From Streptomyces profundus (lineage in GTDB: Bacteria; Actinomycetota; Actinomycetes; Streptomycetales; Streptomycetaceae), in assembly GCF_020740535.1 (NCBI RefSeq), contig NZ_CP082362.1, positions 4,834,501 to 4,898,500 of the forward strand: DNA of 64,000 nucleotides, in the 5' to 3' direction. This document shows, piece by piece, positions 55,018 to 63,948 of the stretch (its first letter is position 1; each line of letters begins with the position of its first letter). The translations under genes were made by a program, and so were the position numbers. The notes beneath the pieces were generated by a model. It worked only from the letters and a program-made list of their open reading frames with translations, was not told where the DNA came from and did no database searches.

Positions 55018-57312
55018 GTGCTTCGGGAGTTGAGGGTGGGCACGCCGGCCGGCGTCGGCCCCTATCGGCTGCTCGCGCTGCTCGGCGCCGGCGGCATGGG
55101 CGAGGTGTATCTCGGCACGCGGGACGGGGAGTTGGCCGCCGTCAAGACCGTCCGGCGGGAGCTCGCCGTCGACGGCGAGTTCCGCGTCCGGTTCCGTCGG
55201 GAGGTCGCCGCGGCCCGAGCGGTGCGGCATCCCCGGGTGGCCCAGGTCCTGGGCGGGGACGCGGAGGCGGCCCAGCCGTGGTTGGCGACGGAGTATGTGC
55301 CGGGGCCCACGCTCCAGGAGGCGGTGGCGCGGGGTGGCCCGCTGCCGGTGCCGGTGGTGCGGCGGCTCGGCGTGGATCTGGCGCGGGCGTTGGCGGCGGT
55401 GCACGGCGCCGGGTTGGTGCACCGGGATGTGAAGCCGGGCAATGTGCTGCTGGCCGCCGAGGGGCCGAGGCTGATCGACTTCGGCATCGCCAGGGCGACG
55501 GACGCCAGCACGCTCACTGCCACCGGGAAGATGATCGGCTCACCCGGCTTCATGTCCCCCGAGCATGTCGCCGGCGGGCGGCAGGTCAGGGCGGCCTCCG
55601 ACGTGTTCTGTCTGGGCGCGGTGCTCTGCTTCGCCGCCACCGGCACCGGACCGTTCGGTGAGGCGCCGCTCGCCGTGCTGCTCTACCGGATCGCGGAGGG
55701 CGAGGCGGACCTCTCGGCGGTGCCGGACGAACTCCGCGCGACGCTGACCGCCGCTCTCCACCCCGATCCGGCCCGACGTCCGGGACTCGCCGAGCTGGTC
55801 GCCGCGTTCGACGGGGCCCAGGGCGCCGAATGGCCGCCCCCCGTGGGGGAGTTGATCGCCGGCCAGGAGGCCGAGGTGCGCCGGCTGACCGCCCGTCCGC
55901 CGATGCCCTCGCTGCCGCCGGCCGCGCCCGGCACCGCCGTGACCACCCGGCTCGGCGACGCCGCCCGCGCCGGCCGCCGCCGACGCGGGTGGCGCGCCGG
56001 CCTGTTGCTGGCCGGCGTCGGCCTGGCCGTCGGCCTCACCGCGCTGTGGTGGCCACGCGGCGGGGACGAGCCGAACGACCCCCCGCCGCCGGACCCCGGC
56101 ACCGCGGCGGAACTGCCGCCGGCCGAACGGGTCACCGTGGACGCCCTGGGCGGTCCCGACCGTGGCCGGACCTTCCCCGCGCATGCCCTGGACCGCCCCG
56201 AGGAGTGGCGGGAGTGGGCGGGCGCCTTCGCCGGCGCCCCCGAGCACTGCGCGCTCGGCAGCTCGCTGCTGGTCTGCCGGCTCGCCGACGGCACCCTCCA
56301 GGCACTGGCGGTCGCGGACGGCAGCCCGCTGTGGCAGGTCGCACCCGCCGACGGCACCGCGCCGGACGCGCTGGGCCCGCCCGCGCTCGGCGGCTCGCTG
56401 GTGCTGTCGGTCGAGGGCGACCGCCTGGTGGCGCGGAACACCGCGACGGGCGAGCCGTACTGGGCGAGCGAGCTGCCCGGCGACCGCCCCGAGGCCGGCG
56501 GCCACCCGCTCACCGCCGACGGCACCGTCTTCCTCGGCGTGACCGGGGACGAGGGGGTGACCATCGTGGCCCACGCGCTCGCGGACGGGGCCGAGCTGTG
56601 GCGGCGGCCCGCCGGCGGGCCGCACCAGGACGGCGAGGGCCAGCCCGTTCCCGCCGTCCAGGCGTACGGCGGGGGAGCGCTCTTCGCCAACGACGCCGAC
56701 GGGGTGTTCTCCCTGGACGGCGCGACCGGCGAGGAACGGGCGCGGAACTCCACCGGGGCGCCCTACTGCGCGGACGGCCGGCTGATGAGCGGCTATCTGG
56801 CCTGCCGCTACCCGGCGGACCACGAACTGGCCGGCGGCTTCCACCGGTTCGCCGCCAACCAGGGGCTGGCCCCGCTGTTCGACACGGAGGACTTCACCGT
56901 CGACACGGCGTTCGCGCCGGCCGGCGCCGGATGGGCGGACCGCGCGGCCGGGACGCCGGAGACCGTGCACGCCTTCACCGACACCACCCTGCTCAGCCTG
57001 CGCGGCGCCGCGGGCGAGGAGGAGCTGCTGCTGCGCCGGGTCGGCTCCCAGGACGAGGAGCCGACCCGGTACTGGCCGATGCCGGACACGGCGGACGGTG
57101 AGACGGTCACCCCGCCCGTCCAGGTGGGGAGTTGGGCGGTCTTCGCGGCCGGCGACACCCTCTACGCCTATGACGCCGACGACCCACGGGAGCGGGCGCT
57201 GCCCCTGCCCGCCACCGGGGACGGCGACGATCCGCCGCGGCTGCTGGCCATGGGCGGCCTCGTCTGCCTGGTGTGGGCGGACGGCACGGCGGTCTCGGTG
57301 GAGATCCCATGA
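55018..57312 (+). CDS. Membrane Ser/Thr protein kinase with PQQ-like extracellular domain (first of tandem pair)
   Basis: 764 residues from GTG 55018, chosen because it aligns exactly with the start of the second kinase (ATG 54931 is an alternative). The kinase domain has the glycine loop LLGAGGMGEVY, VAIK-type Lys in AAVKTV, HRDVKPGNVLL, DFGIA and SPE. A transmembrane helix (GLLLAGVGLAVGLTALWW) separates it from an extracellular beta-propeller-like domain with PQQ-type repeats (DGSPLWQV, TGEPYWAS, DGAELWRR). Such Hanks kinases sense envelope signals. The next kinase gene starts 43 bp downstream. Confidence 0.92.
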   Translation: MLRELRVGTPAGVGPYRLLALLGAGGMGEVYLGTRDGELAAVKTVRRELAVDGEFRVRFRREVAAARAVRHPRVAQVLGGDAEAAQPWLATEYVPGPTLQEAVARGGPLPVPVVRRLGVDLARALAAVHGAGLVHRDVKPGNVLLAAEGPRLIDFGIARATDASTLTATGKMIGSPGFMSPEHVAGGRQVRAASDVFCLGAVLCFAATGTGPFGEAPLAVLLYRIAEGEADLSAVPDELRATLTAALHPDPARRPGLAELVAAFDGAQGAEWPPPVGELIAGQEAEVRRLTARPPMPSLPPAAPGTAVTTRLGDAARAGRRRRGWRAGLLLAGVGLAVGLTALWWPRGGDEPNDPPPPDPGTAAELPPAERVTVDALGGPDRGRTFPAHALDRPEEWREWAGAFAGAPEHCALGSSLLVCRLADGTLQALAVADGSPLWQVAPADGTAPDALGPPALGGSLVLSVEGDRLVARNTATGEPYWASELPGDRPEAGGHPLTADGTVFLGVTGDEGVTIVAHALADGAELWRRPAGGPHQDGEGQPVPAVQAYGGGALFANDADGVFSLDGATGEERARNSTGAPYCADGRLMSGYLACRYPADHELAGGFHRFAANQGLAPLFDTEDFTVDTAFAPAGAGWADRAAGTPETVHAFTDTTLLSLRGAAGEEELLLRRVGSQDEEPTRYWPMPDTADGETVTPPVQVGSWAVFAAGDTLYAYDADDPRERALPLPATGDGDDPPRLLAMGGLVCLVWADGTAVSVEIP

Positions 57313-57355
57313 CGTCCCGGTGGTACGGAGCGAGCGAACCCGTAGGAGCGAGCGC

Positions 57356-59653
57356 ATGATGGAAGCACTGACCCCCGAGGACCCGGCGTGGGTCGGTCCC
57401 TACCAGCTGCTGTCCCGACTCGGCGCCGGCGGCATGGGCGAGGTCTACCTGGCGCGCCGCGACGCCGCGGGCCCCGGCGGGGAGTTGGCCGCCGTCAAGA
57501 CCATGCTGCCCGAACTGGGCGCCGACCACGGCTTCCGGACGCGCTTCCGCCGGGAGACCGCGGCGGCCCGCGCGGTCAACAGCCCCTACACCACAGCGCT
57601 GTTGGACGCGGACCCGGACGCCGATCCGCCGTGGTTGGCGACGGAGTATGTGCCGGGGCCCACGCTCCACGCGGCGGTGGCGCGGGGCGGCCCGCTGCCG
57701 GTGCCGGTGGTGCGGCGGCTCGGCGTGGATCTGGCGCGGGCGTTGGCGGCGGTGCACGGCGCCGGGTTGGTGCACCGGGATGTGAAGCCGGGCAATGTGC
57801 TGCTGGCCGCCGAGGGGCCGAGGCTGATCGACTTCGGCATCGCCAGGGCCGCCGATGCCACCGCCCTCACCGCCACCGGCATGCTGGTCGGCTCACCCGG
57901 CTTCATGTCCCCCGAGCAGGTCAGGGCGGACACCGCGCCGGCCGCCCCCTCCGACGTCTTCTGCCTCGGCGCGGTACTCTGCTTCGCCGCGACGGGCCGC
58001 AGCCCCTTCCACGACGAGGAGACCGCCGCCGTCCTGCTGCGGATCAGCCGCGCCCAGGCCGAACTCTCCGGCGTCCCCGAGGAGTTGCGCGAGCTCCTGG
58101 CCGCCACGCTGCGCGCCGACCCCGCCGACCGCCCCGACACCGCCGAGCTCATCGACCGGCTGACGGACGCCCCCGCGAGCGCCGCCTTCCCCTGGCCGGC
58201 CCCGGTCCTCGACGTGATCCAGCGGCACGCCGCCGAGCTGGCCCGGGTGTTGGCCGAGGCGCCGGAGCCACCGTCCGCACAGAACACCGTGGCCGCACCG
58301 CCCACCCCGCCCGCGTCCGGCGCCGCGACCGCGCCGCCGGCCGGGCGACGTCGCTCCCGGGCGCCCCTGCTGGCCGTCGCCGGCGCCGTGGTGGCCGCCG
58401 TCGGTGGGCTCCTCGCCGGCGCCCTGCTCTTCGGCGACTCGGGGGACGACGACGACCCGGCGCCGCCGAGCGAATCCACCGACACCGCCGGCGCGGAGAC
58501 CGAGGAGCCGGTGGAGGCGGCGCTCCCGAGGTCGGCGGAGTTCCTCCGTTCCACCATGGTGCCGCACCCCAGCACGGGGGAGGCACAGCCCTGGATCGGC
58601 CTGCCTTCGCCCACCGACCCCGAGCTGGCGCCCGACGGCTGGGCGCCCTGGTGGAGCGAGCTGGGCGACATGCCGGAAAGCTGTTCCGTCAGCACCGAGT
58701 TGATCTCCTGCGTGGTGCCCGTCGGCACCGGCACCGGCACCGAACTGCGGGTGCTGAACGCCGCGAACGGCCTGGACATCACCCGCCGCGAATGGCGCTC
58801 CACCTCCCTCGCCCCGGCGGTGAGCGGCGGCCTGATCTACCTCCCGGACGGCAGCGACCTGGTGCAGGTGGTCGCGGCCGACGACACGGCCCAGGCGGTG
58901 CTGGCCGGCCCCTCCGGCTACGACCCGGTCCGCACCGTCGTCGACGACGGCACCGTCTACGTCAGCTACTTCGGCGACGCCGGCCTGGGCACCTCCCACA
59001 GCATGATGTTCCGCGCCTTCGGCGAGGCGGACGGCGAGCTGCTCTGGGAACGGGAGATCACCGGCGCCTTCCCGCAGACCATGCGGCTGGCCGGCGGCAA
59101 ACTGTTCATCGACGCCGACGCCCAGGCCAGCCCCGTGCTGGACGCGGCCACCGGCGAACCGCTGGACGAGGCCACCGGGGTCTGCTCGCTGTGGCAGCTG
59201 GCCGACGAGTGGGTCTCCTGCGCTGCGGGCGGAACCCAACCGGCCGGCGCCCACGCCTGGGACGCATCCACCTGGCAGCGCCTCGACCTGCCGCCCGCCA
59301 CCCGCCCCCTCTCCACCGAGCACGGGATCGGCCTGACCCTCACGGACTCCGACGCGGTGGCCGTGGGGCTGCGGACCGGCGTCGAACAGTGGACGGCACC
59401 GGGGGAGGACTTCTACTACCGCAGCGAACTGGTCGCGGCCGGGGACGTGTTGCTCGCCTCGGGCCTCGGCCAGGTGGACGTCTACCGGCTCTCCGACGGC
59501 GCGCTCCTCGACCCGCCGACCCTGCCGGAAGGCTGGCCGGGCTCGGTCCGGGGCGGCACCGCCCACGACCCCCTCCCCGTCGCGCACGGGGGCGTGCTGC
59601 ACCTCTTCTACCAGAACGGCTCCGTCGTCAGCACCGAACTCCCCACGGAGTGA
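57356..59653 (+). CDS. Membrane Ser/Thr protein kinase with PQQ-like extracellular domain (second of tandem pair)
   Basis: 765 residues from ATG 57356, with AGGAG eight bases upstream. Architecture is the same as the first copy: kinase (LGAGGMGEVYLARR, HRDVKPGNVLL, DFGIA), one transmembrane helix (APLLAVAGAVVAAVGGLLAGALLF), an acidic Thr/Glu linker and an extracellular domain of about 270 residues. The kinase core is nearly identical to copy 1 over 218 bp while the sensor domains have diverged strongly, consistent with duplication and different ligands. Confidence 0.92.
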   Translation: MMEALTPEDPAWVGPYQLLSRLGAGGMGEVYLARRDAAGPGGELAAVKTMLPELGADHGFRTRFRRETAAARAVNSPYTTALLDADPDADPPWLATEYVPGPTLHAAVARGGPLPVPVVRRLGVDLARALAAVHGAGLVHRDVKPGNVLLAAEGPRLIDFGIARAADATALTATGMLVGSPGFMSPEQVRADTAPAAPSDVFCLGAVLCFAATGRSPFHDEETAAVLLRISRAQAELSGVPEELRELLAATLRADPADRPDTAELIDRLTDAPASAAFPWPAPVLDVIQRHAAELARVLAEAPEPPSAQNTVAAPPTPPASGAATAPPAGRRRSRAPLLAVAGAVVAAVGGLLAGALLFGDSGDDDDPAPPSESTDTAGAETEEPVEAALPRSAEFLRSTMVPHPSTGEAQPWIGLPSPTDPELAPDGWAPWWSELGDMPESCSVSTELISCVVPVGTGTGTELRVLNAANGLDITRREWRSTSLAPAVSGGLIYLPDGSDLVQVVAADDTAQAVLAGPSGYDPVRTVVDDGTVYVSYFGDAGLGTSHSMMFRAFGEADGELLWEREITGAFPQTMRLAGGKLFIDADAQASPVLDAATGEPLDEATGVCSLWQLADEWVSCAAGGTQPAGAHAWDASTWQRLDLPPATRPLSTEHGIGLTLTDSDAVAVGLRTGVEQWTAPGEDFYYRSELVAAGDVLLASGLGQVDVYRLSDGALLDPPTLPEGWPGSVRGGTAHDPLPVAHGGVLHLFYQNGSVVSTELPTE

Positions 59654-59675
59654 CGCCCGTTCGCCCGTCCTGGGC

Positions 59676-60467
59676 TCACCGCTGCTCGCGCGTGAGGCCG
59701 CTGCCGTCGGCGTTCATCGAGTAGCGCCACCGCGCCGCGCCTGGGAAGCTGAAATGGACCTGGACGGGCCCGGTCCTGGGCTCGTCGCCCCGGGTGCGCC
59801 GGACATAGATCTCGATGGCCCCGGTCGGCTCCTCCCCGGTCTCGGCGACGAACTCCGCCCTCGCCCGGTTCCACGCGGGGAGGATCTGGTCCCACGCCAC
59901 CTCGTCCAGGGAGAACTGCTCGTCCGCCGACGTCGGATGGATGGCGTCGTTGCCCCGGCCCGCTTCGGTCAGGTCGCCGTCCTGGTAGCCCCAGACCCGC
60001 ACCAGGAGCTCGCCGGGTTCGATCGGCATCCGCGCCCACACCATCGACCGGTTGAGCGTCACCTCGACGACCTGCCGGTGCCCGGCGCGTTCACTGAACG
60101 CCGCCAACGCGGCCTCCAACGCCTCCGGTTCGCGCATGTCGAAGCTGGGCTCGTTGTCCCCGATCGCCTGGACGCGATCCCCGATCGCCTCCCGGGCGGG
60201 ATAGACGGCGACCGTCACGCCCAACACCAGCACGAGCACATAGCCGACGACCCCGGCACGGCCGGGCCCACCCGCCTCCGGGACATCCCGCGCCGGGCGC
60301 GCCACCACCCGAACGACGATCCAGACCGCCACCAGCGCCATCCCCACCAGGGCCGGCCGGTGGTCAACTCCCGTACCACCGCCGAGCTGCGCGACCATGC
60401 CACCGATGACCAGCCCGACACCGAGGACGACGACGGCTGTCCACAGCGCACGAAGGAAACGGTTCAT
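59676..60467 (-). CDS. Membrane-anchored hypothetical protein
   Basis: 263 residues from ATG 60467. Three hydrophobic segments at the N-terminus (LWTAVVVLGVGLVIGGMVA, ALVGMALVAVWIVVRVVA, GVVGYVLVLVLGVTVAVY) are followed by a soluble domain of about 165 residues (DNEPSFDMREPEALEAALAAF to the C-terminus). No catalytic motif is seen. It is convergent with the second kinase gene, 22 bp apart, which could reflect a functional link with no direct evidence. Confidence 0.75.
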   Translation of the reverse strand: MNRFLRALWTAVVVLGVGLVIGGMVAQLGGGTGVDHRPALVGMALVAVWIVVRVVARPARDVPEAGGPGRAGVVGYVLVLVLGVTVAVYPAREAIGDRVQAIGDNEPSFDMREPEALEAALAAFSERAGHRQVVEVTLNRSMVWARMPIEPGELLVRVWGYQDGDLTEAGRGNDAIHPTSADEQFSLDEVAWDQILPAWNRARAEFVAETGEEPTGAIEIYVRRTRGDEPRTGPVQVHFSFPGAARWRYSMNADGSGLTREQR

Positions 60468-60564
60468 GCCGGTATGTTGCCGCAACGTTCCCCCTACCGG
60501 TCACGGAATCCGCCGACGCGGCACGACTCCCGCGACGAACACGCCCGGAGGGCACGCCGCGTGG

Positions 60565-60879
60565 TCAGACCGGTTCCGCCCCGTGGGCGGCGGCGATGGC
60601 GTCGATCCGCTCGGCGAGGTCGAAGTCGGCGGCGGTGAGCCGATGCCCGGCATCGTGCGTGGTGATGGCGAACCTGACCCGGTCCCACCGCAGATCGATA
60701 TCCGCGTGGTGCCCGATCAACCGCTCGATGTCGGCGACATGCACGATCAACGCGACGCCCCCGTGGTACCGGATACCGAACGAGCGGGTGATCATCTCCC
60801 CCTCCCGTCGCCACCCCACCAGCGACTCCAACCGAGACCGAACCTCCGCCTCGGAGAGCACCACAGGTGTCTGCGTCAT
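60565..60879 (-). CDS. 4a-hydroxytetrahydrobiopterin dehydratase (PCD/DCoH)
   Basis: 104 residues from ATG 60879, with GGGAG six bases upstream. The active-site histidines are in IGHHADIDLRWDRVRFAITTHDAGHRLTAADF, the PCD signature (the HH, the W and the second H are conserved). It regenerates dihydrobiopterin in aromatic amino acid hydroxylation; in actinomycetes it may have a broader pterin role. Length is typical. Confidence 0.93.
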   Translation of the reverse strand: MTQTPVVLSEAEVRSRLESLVGWRREGEMITRSFGIRYHGGVALIVHVADIERLIGHHADIDLRWDRVRFAITTHDAGHRLTAADFDLAERIDAIAAAHGAEPV

Positions 60880-60960
60880 CTCAGCTCCCTTCCACCACAG
60901 GCGCCAACACTTCGTCGAGGGCGCGGCCTTCCCACGCGGTCATCGTGCTGTGGCGGGGCG

Positions 60961-61485
60961 TCATGGGCTGGGGAGGGCGTTCAGGCCGATGTGCCAGGGG
61001 AATGCCGTGCCGTCTCCGCGCTTGGGTGGGTGCGGCTCCCCGGGGGCGAAGACGACGTCAACACCCTGGTCCCGCAGGGTCTCCACGGCTCGGGCGACGG
61101 CCGGCTGTGCGCCGAGTGCCGTGGACCAGAAGGGCATCACCGCCACCGGCACCCCGAGGTGCACTCCTTCGGCGGGCAGCCCGAGCGCCACCGTGTCCGT
61201 GATCCCCGCGCCCCACTTACAGACGCTGGTGGTGGTCAGCGGCGCCACCAGCATCGCGTCCGCCTTCGGCAACGCGTCCCGCTCATGCGGCAGTTTGTAC
61301 CGGTGCCGCACCGCGTGCCCCGTCAGCTCGGCCAGCTCCCCGAGCCGAGGCTCCCACCAACGCGCGGCGGACGGCGTCAGGATCAGGCACACGTCCCAGC
61401 CCGCAGACTGTGCCGCACGGACTCCATCATCAATGTGCCTGGCTGGCCCAGCGGCACATGCGATGAGATACAGCACCTTGGTCAT
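60961..61485 (-). CDS. Flavoprotein of the HFCD/phosphopantothenoylcysteine decarboxylase-like family
   Basis: 174 residues from ATG 61485. The Rossmann-like fold opens with KVLYLIACAAGPARHIDDGVRAAQ; ALPKADAMLVAPLTTTSVCKWGAGITDTVALGL is the FMN/cofactor-binding helix region of this family. The substrate-clamp motif PXMNxxMW of true decarboxylases is replaced by VMPFWSTALG, so the reaction is uncertain. Similar genes commonly neighbour XRE regulators in streptomycetes, as here. Confidence 0.85.
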   Translation of the reverse strand: MTKVLYLIACAAGPARHIDDGVRAAQSAGWDVCLILTPSAARWWEPRLGELAELTGHAVRHRYKLPHERDALPKADAMLVAPLTTTSVCKWGAGITDTVALGLPAEGVHLGVPVAVMPFWSTALGAQPAVARAVETLRDQGVDVVFAPGEPHPPKRGDGTAFPWHIGLNALPSP

Positions 61486-61820
61486 GCGCGGATTCCACAC
61501 CGCTCGGCCAGCCCACGCAAGCCGGCGCCGGGCGACCCACACCAACGGGTGCGGCGCGGCCGATCGACGTTCGGGACGTGGCCATCTTCGCACTCGACCA
61601 GCTCCGACACCCCCGCTCGCGCCTTCAACGTGGCCGCGCCACTGGGCCGGGGCATCACCCCCGCCGCGCCCAACACGGCCTGCCGCCCGAGAAGGAAGCC
61701 GCGATTCTCAACGCGTCCGGAGCACCCGGGGCCCGCTCCGGACTGATGAGGGGCGCCCGTGCCGATCGAGCTCCGGGGCGAACTCCGGTTGCGGCGACAT
61801 GAGGCCCTTGAGCGCGAGGT
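61486..61820. other. Intergenic region with a possible decayed epimerase fragment
   Basis: 335 bp with no intact gene. Plus-strand positions 61561-61660 encode two pieces that resemble the C-terminal part of an extended SDR/NAD-dependent epimerase (see that entry); the rest shows nothing. Confidence 0.45.
61558..61662 (+). pseudogene. Frameshifted fragment of an NAD-dependent epimerase (extended SDR)
   Basis: One frame reads PIDVRDVAIFALDQLRH and a second, one base on at the C-run near 61611, reads PARAFNVAAPLGRG. Joined, they match the extended-SDR pattern (IDVRDhAxFhLDxL...GxFNVxxP) found near the C-terminus of these enzymes. No catalytic YxxxK region is present, so it is a remnant, if real. 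Confidence 0.35.
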
Positions 61821-62297
61821 TCAGTCCCGGGTCGCCCCTTCGGGCCAGAGCACGGTGACGGGGACGGCGTTGCGCTCCGCGTGGGCCACGACGTCGGCGG
61901 TCCCGCCGTACCCCCGGGCCGGCTCGCCGTCCCAGACCGCGATGAGGGCGTCCACCAGCCCGACCAGGATCTCGCTGCCGACCATGTGCGCCTGCGAGTC
62001 GGAGTCCGCGAGACCCGTCCGATGTACCTCGGTCGCGGCGGTCAACAGCCCGTCATACTCGGCGTGATGCCACATCGGCAGCCCCTCCCGATAGGCAGCG
62101 GCCGGGATGACCACCTCGATCCGCCCGCCCCGGTCAAGGACCGCCCGAGCGAACCAGGCGTCCGGCCCGTCCGCGATACACGAGACGCCGGTCAGCTCAT
62201 CGGGGGCGAACCGCGCCAGTTCCACGGCCAACGCCTCCCGCACCCGGGACGCGACATCCCGGGGCAGCCCTCGATGGCCGGTAATGCCTACGCGCAT
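61821..62297 (-). CDS. SLOG-like nucleotide-binding domain protein
   Basis: 158 residues from ATG 62297, preceded by GAGG. It starts MRVGITGHRGLP and has a Rossmann-like layout with ADGPDAWFARAVLDRGG, then VVIPAAAYREG and LIAVWDGEPARGYGGTADVVAHAE. These are features of the SLOG/DprA-like superfamily (GxTGHR and GGTAD loop), which sense nucleotides. It lies nine bases downstream of the XRE gene and is probably cotranscribed. Confidence 0.8.
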   Translation of the reverse strand: MRVGITGHRGLPRDVASRVREALAVELARFAPDELTGVSCIADGPDAWFARAVLDRGGRIEVVIPAAAYREGLPMWHHAEYDGLLTAATEVHRTGLADSDSQAHMVGSEILVGLVDALIAVWDGEPARGYGGTADVVAHAERNAVPVTVLWPEGATRD

Positions 62298-62306
62298 GAG
62301 ATGTCC

Positions 62307-63542
62307 TCACAGATAGATGCCGTGCAGCCGATCGTCGAACTCCCGGACGACGCGTGGCGGCGTGGTAGGTGTGTAGGCCCGGCGCAACGCTCGGGCGCGG
62401 TCGATGATTCGGCCGGAACGGTAGTGGAGCCCTGTATCCAGAGCACTGCGGGCGATCGTGAACGCGCCATCGATACGGCCGGCAGCCATATGCCCCTGCG
62501 CGATGTCCAGTAGAATAAGCGCGCGTTGTTTCTCATGCCCGGAAGTCAGTACGTCACCCGCCCCCTCCTGAGCCGACGCGACCCACTCCGGCAAGCCGAG
62601 TCGTGCGCCACAGGACAGGCGCGCGGCGGCGACCTTGGCATGGCTGAACGGAAAGACCCAAGGCCATGGTGGCGGCCCCTCGTCGCCCATGCGATCGGCG
62701 GCCTGGTGCGCCATGCGCAACGCCCGGTCGGCCGCCGGGGCGCTCCCGACAGCGGCGTGAGCCAACGCCTCAATAGTCGCCAACCACGCCTGTGCGACGG
62801 GTAGTTCGTCATCGACTTGCCGTCGCGCGGACGCGATCAGGTTCAACGCGCTGGGTCCGTTGCCCATGTGCGCTTCCAACTGGGCCAAGCTACCGATCTG
62901 GTACGCCGACAGGAGGGGATCGGCGGAGCGGCGGGCTGCGGTGACCGAGGTGCCGTACCAGGTCCGGGCCGAACCGAGATCACCCATGTCCCAGGAGAGC
63001 CAGCCGGCGAGGCTCGCGGCTTCGCTACCCGCTGCGGCCAGTTGCCGCCGGTACACGTCGTCCTCGCAGCTCTGGGCGAGGTTCTGCACCAGCTGGAGAT
63101 GGGCCCGCACGGGCTCGATCAACTGACGTGCGGGGGTGGAAGCGTCCAGGCGTCGGTAAGCGGTGGTGGCCAGGCGAAGAGGCGTGGTTGCGTCATCCGA
63201 ATGTCCGCCGGGATTCGCGCTCGCGACTACGGGGGTCGTTGCCGCTGCGGCTGTCGCAGCGAGGAAGGCACGTCGTTCCATAGGTCCAGACGGTTGTACG
63301 TGGTCGGCGAGGCCGACGAGGTGCAGAGGAATCTGTAGGTGCCGGGCAGCCTTGGCCAGCACGGTCATGTCGTACGCCCCGGCTCCTCGCCCCTCCATCC
63401 GCGAGACAGCGGACTGACTGAGTCCGCATGCGACTCCGAATTGACGTTGCGTCAGCCGGGCGTTGATGCGGGCGAGTCGCACCACCCGCCCGTAGTCACC
63501 GCCGCGAGCCGCGGCCTGGATGGCTTTCGTGGACCAGTTCAT
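62307..63542 (-). CDS. XRE-family helix-turn-helix regulator with TPR-like C-terminal domain
   Basis: 411 residues from ATG 63542. An N-terminal XRE domain (LARINARLTQRQFGVACGLSQSAVSRMEG) is followed by a helical TPR-like region of about 320 residues (for example GDLGSARTWYGTSVTAARRSADPLLSAYQIGSLAQLEAHMGN). In between, RRAFLAATAAAATTPVVASANPGG looks like a Tat-type signal although it is internal. Such proteins are abundant in streptomycetes and usually regulate a neighbouring gene. An inverted repeat lies upstream. Confidence 0.9.
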   Translation of the reverse strand: MNWSTKAIQAAARGGDYGRVVRLARINARLTQRQFGVACGLSQSAVSRMEGRGAGAYDMTVLAKAARHLQIPLHLVGLADHVQPSGPMERRAFLAATAAAATTPVVASANPGGHSDDATTPLRLATTAYRRLDASTPARQLIEPVRAHLQLVQNLAQSCEDDVYRRQLAAAGSEAASLAGWLSWDMGDLGSARTWYGTSVTAARRSADPLLSAYQIGSLAQLEAHMGNGPSALNLIASARRQVDDELPVAQAWLATIEALAHAAVGSAPAADRALRMAHQAADRMGDEGPPPWPWVFPFSHAKVAAARLSCGARLGLPEWVASAQEGAGDVLTSGHEKQRALILLDIAQGHMAAGRIDGAFTIARSALDTGLHYRSGRIIDRARALRRAYTPTTPPRVVREFDDRLHGIYL

Positions 63543-63594
63543 AGGTGATTTCCCGTTGCATTGGTATCGCGCGCTGTCCAAAAACAGGCCCTGT

Positions 63595-63613
63595 CTATGC
63601 ATCTGACGCATAG
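63595..63613. promoter_or_regulatory. Inverted repeat in the divergent promoter region of the XRE gene
   Basis: CTATGC (63595-63600) and GCATAG (63608-63613) separated by ATCTGAC form a perfect 6-bp dyad 53 bp upstream of the XRE start, a plausible autoregulatory operator. Confidence 0.4.
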
Positions 63614-63732
63614 GCGAATGCACGGCTCGGGTCAGTGCTGGCCCGGCCAGAGTGCCACGTTGTTCCCTCAGTCCACTACCCGTTGTCGATTTAGGAGGCA
63701 CACATCGTGACACGGGGTGGAAGGCGAGACGT

Positions 63733-63948
63733 ATGGCCAGCAGACGACAGGACGGATTGGTGATCGCCGATATGGCCGAATCACAGGAAGAGAACACCTC
63801 CTCCTCCGAGGCCGACGGGAGCGACGAGCGTCCGTCGTCAGAGGAGGGCCAGGAGACGACCCCGCTCGACCGGTTGCGAGCCCGGCTTCGGGCGAGGAAC
63901 GCGGCGAGCGAGGCCAACTACCGGATCAAGAGTGGGGGGTTGCCGTGA
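63733..63948 (+). CDS. Small acidic protein, unknown function
   Basis: 71 residues from ATG 63733, with GGAAGG about ten bases upstream (ATG 63772 is an alternative). The N-terminal part is acidic and Ser/Glu-rich (AESQEENTSSSEADGSDE), the C-terminal part basic and helical (PLDRLRARLRARNAASEANY). It is divergent from the XRE gene, and its stop overlaps the next gene's GTG (GTGA), so it is the first gene of an operon that continues past the window. Confidence 0.6.
   Translation: MASRRQDGLVIADMAESQEENTSSSEADGSDERPSSEEGQETTPLDRLRARLRARNAASEANYRIKSGGLP

Noticed and set aside
61482-61676. N-terminal extension or separate gene upstream of the flavoprotein on the minus strand
   Set aside because: The frame is Arg/Gly-rich, has no conserved features, and the flavoprotein fold begins cleanly at ATG 61485.
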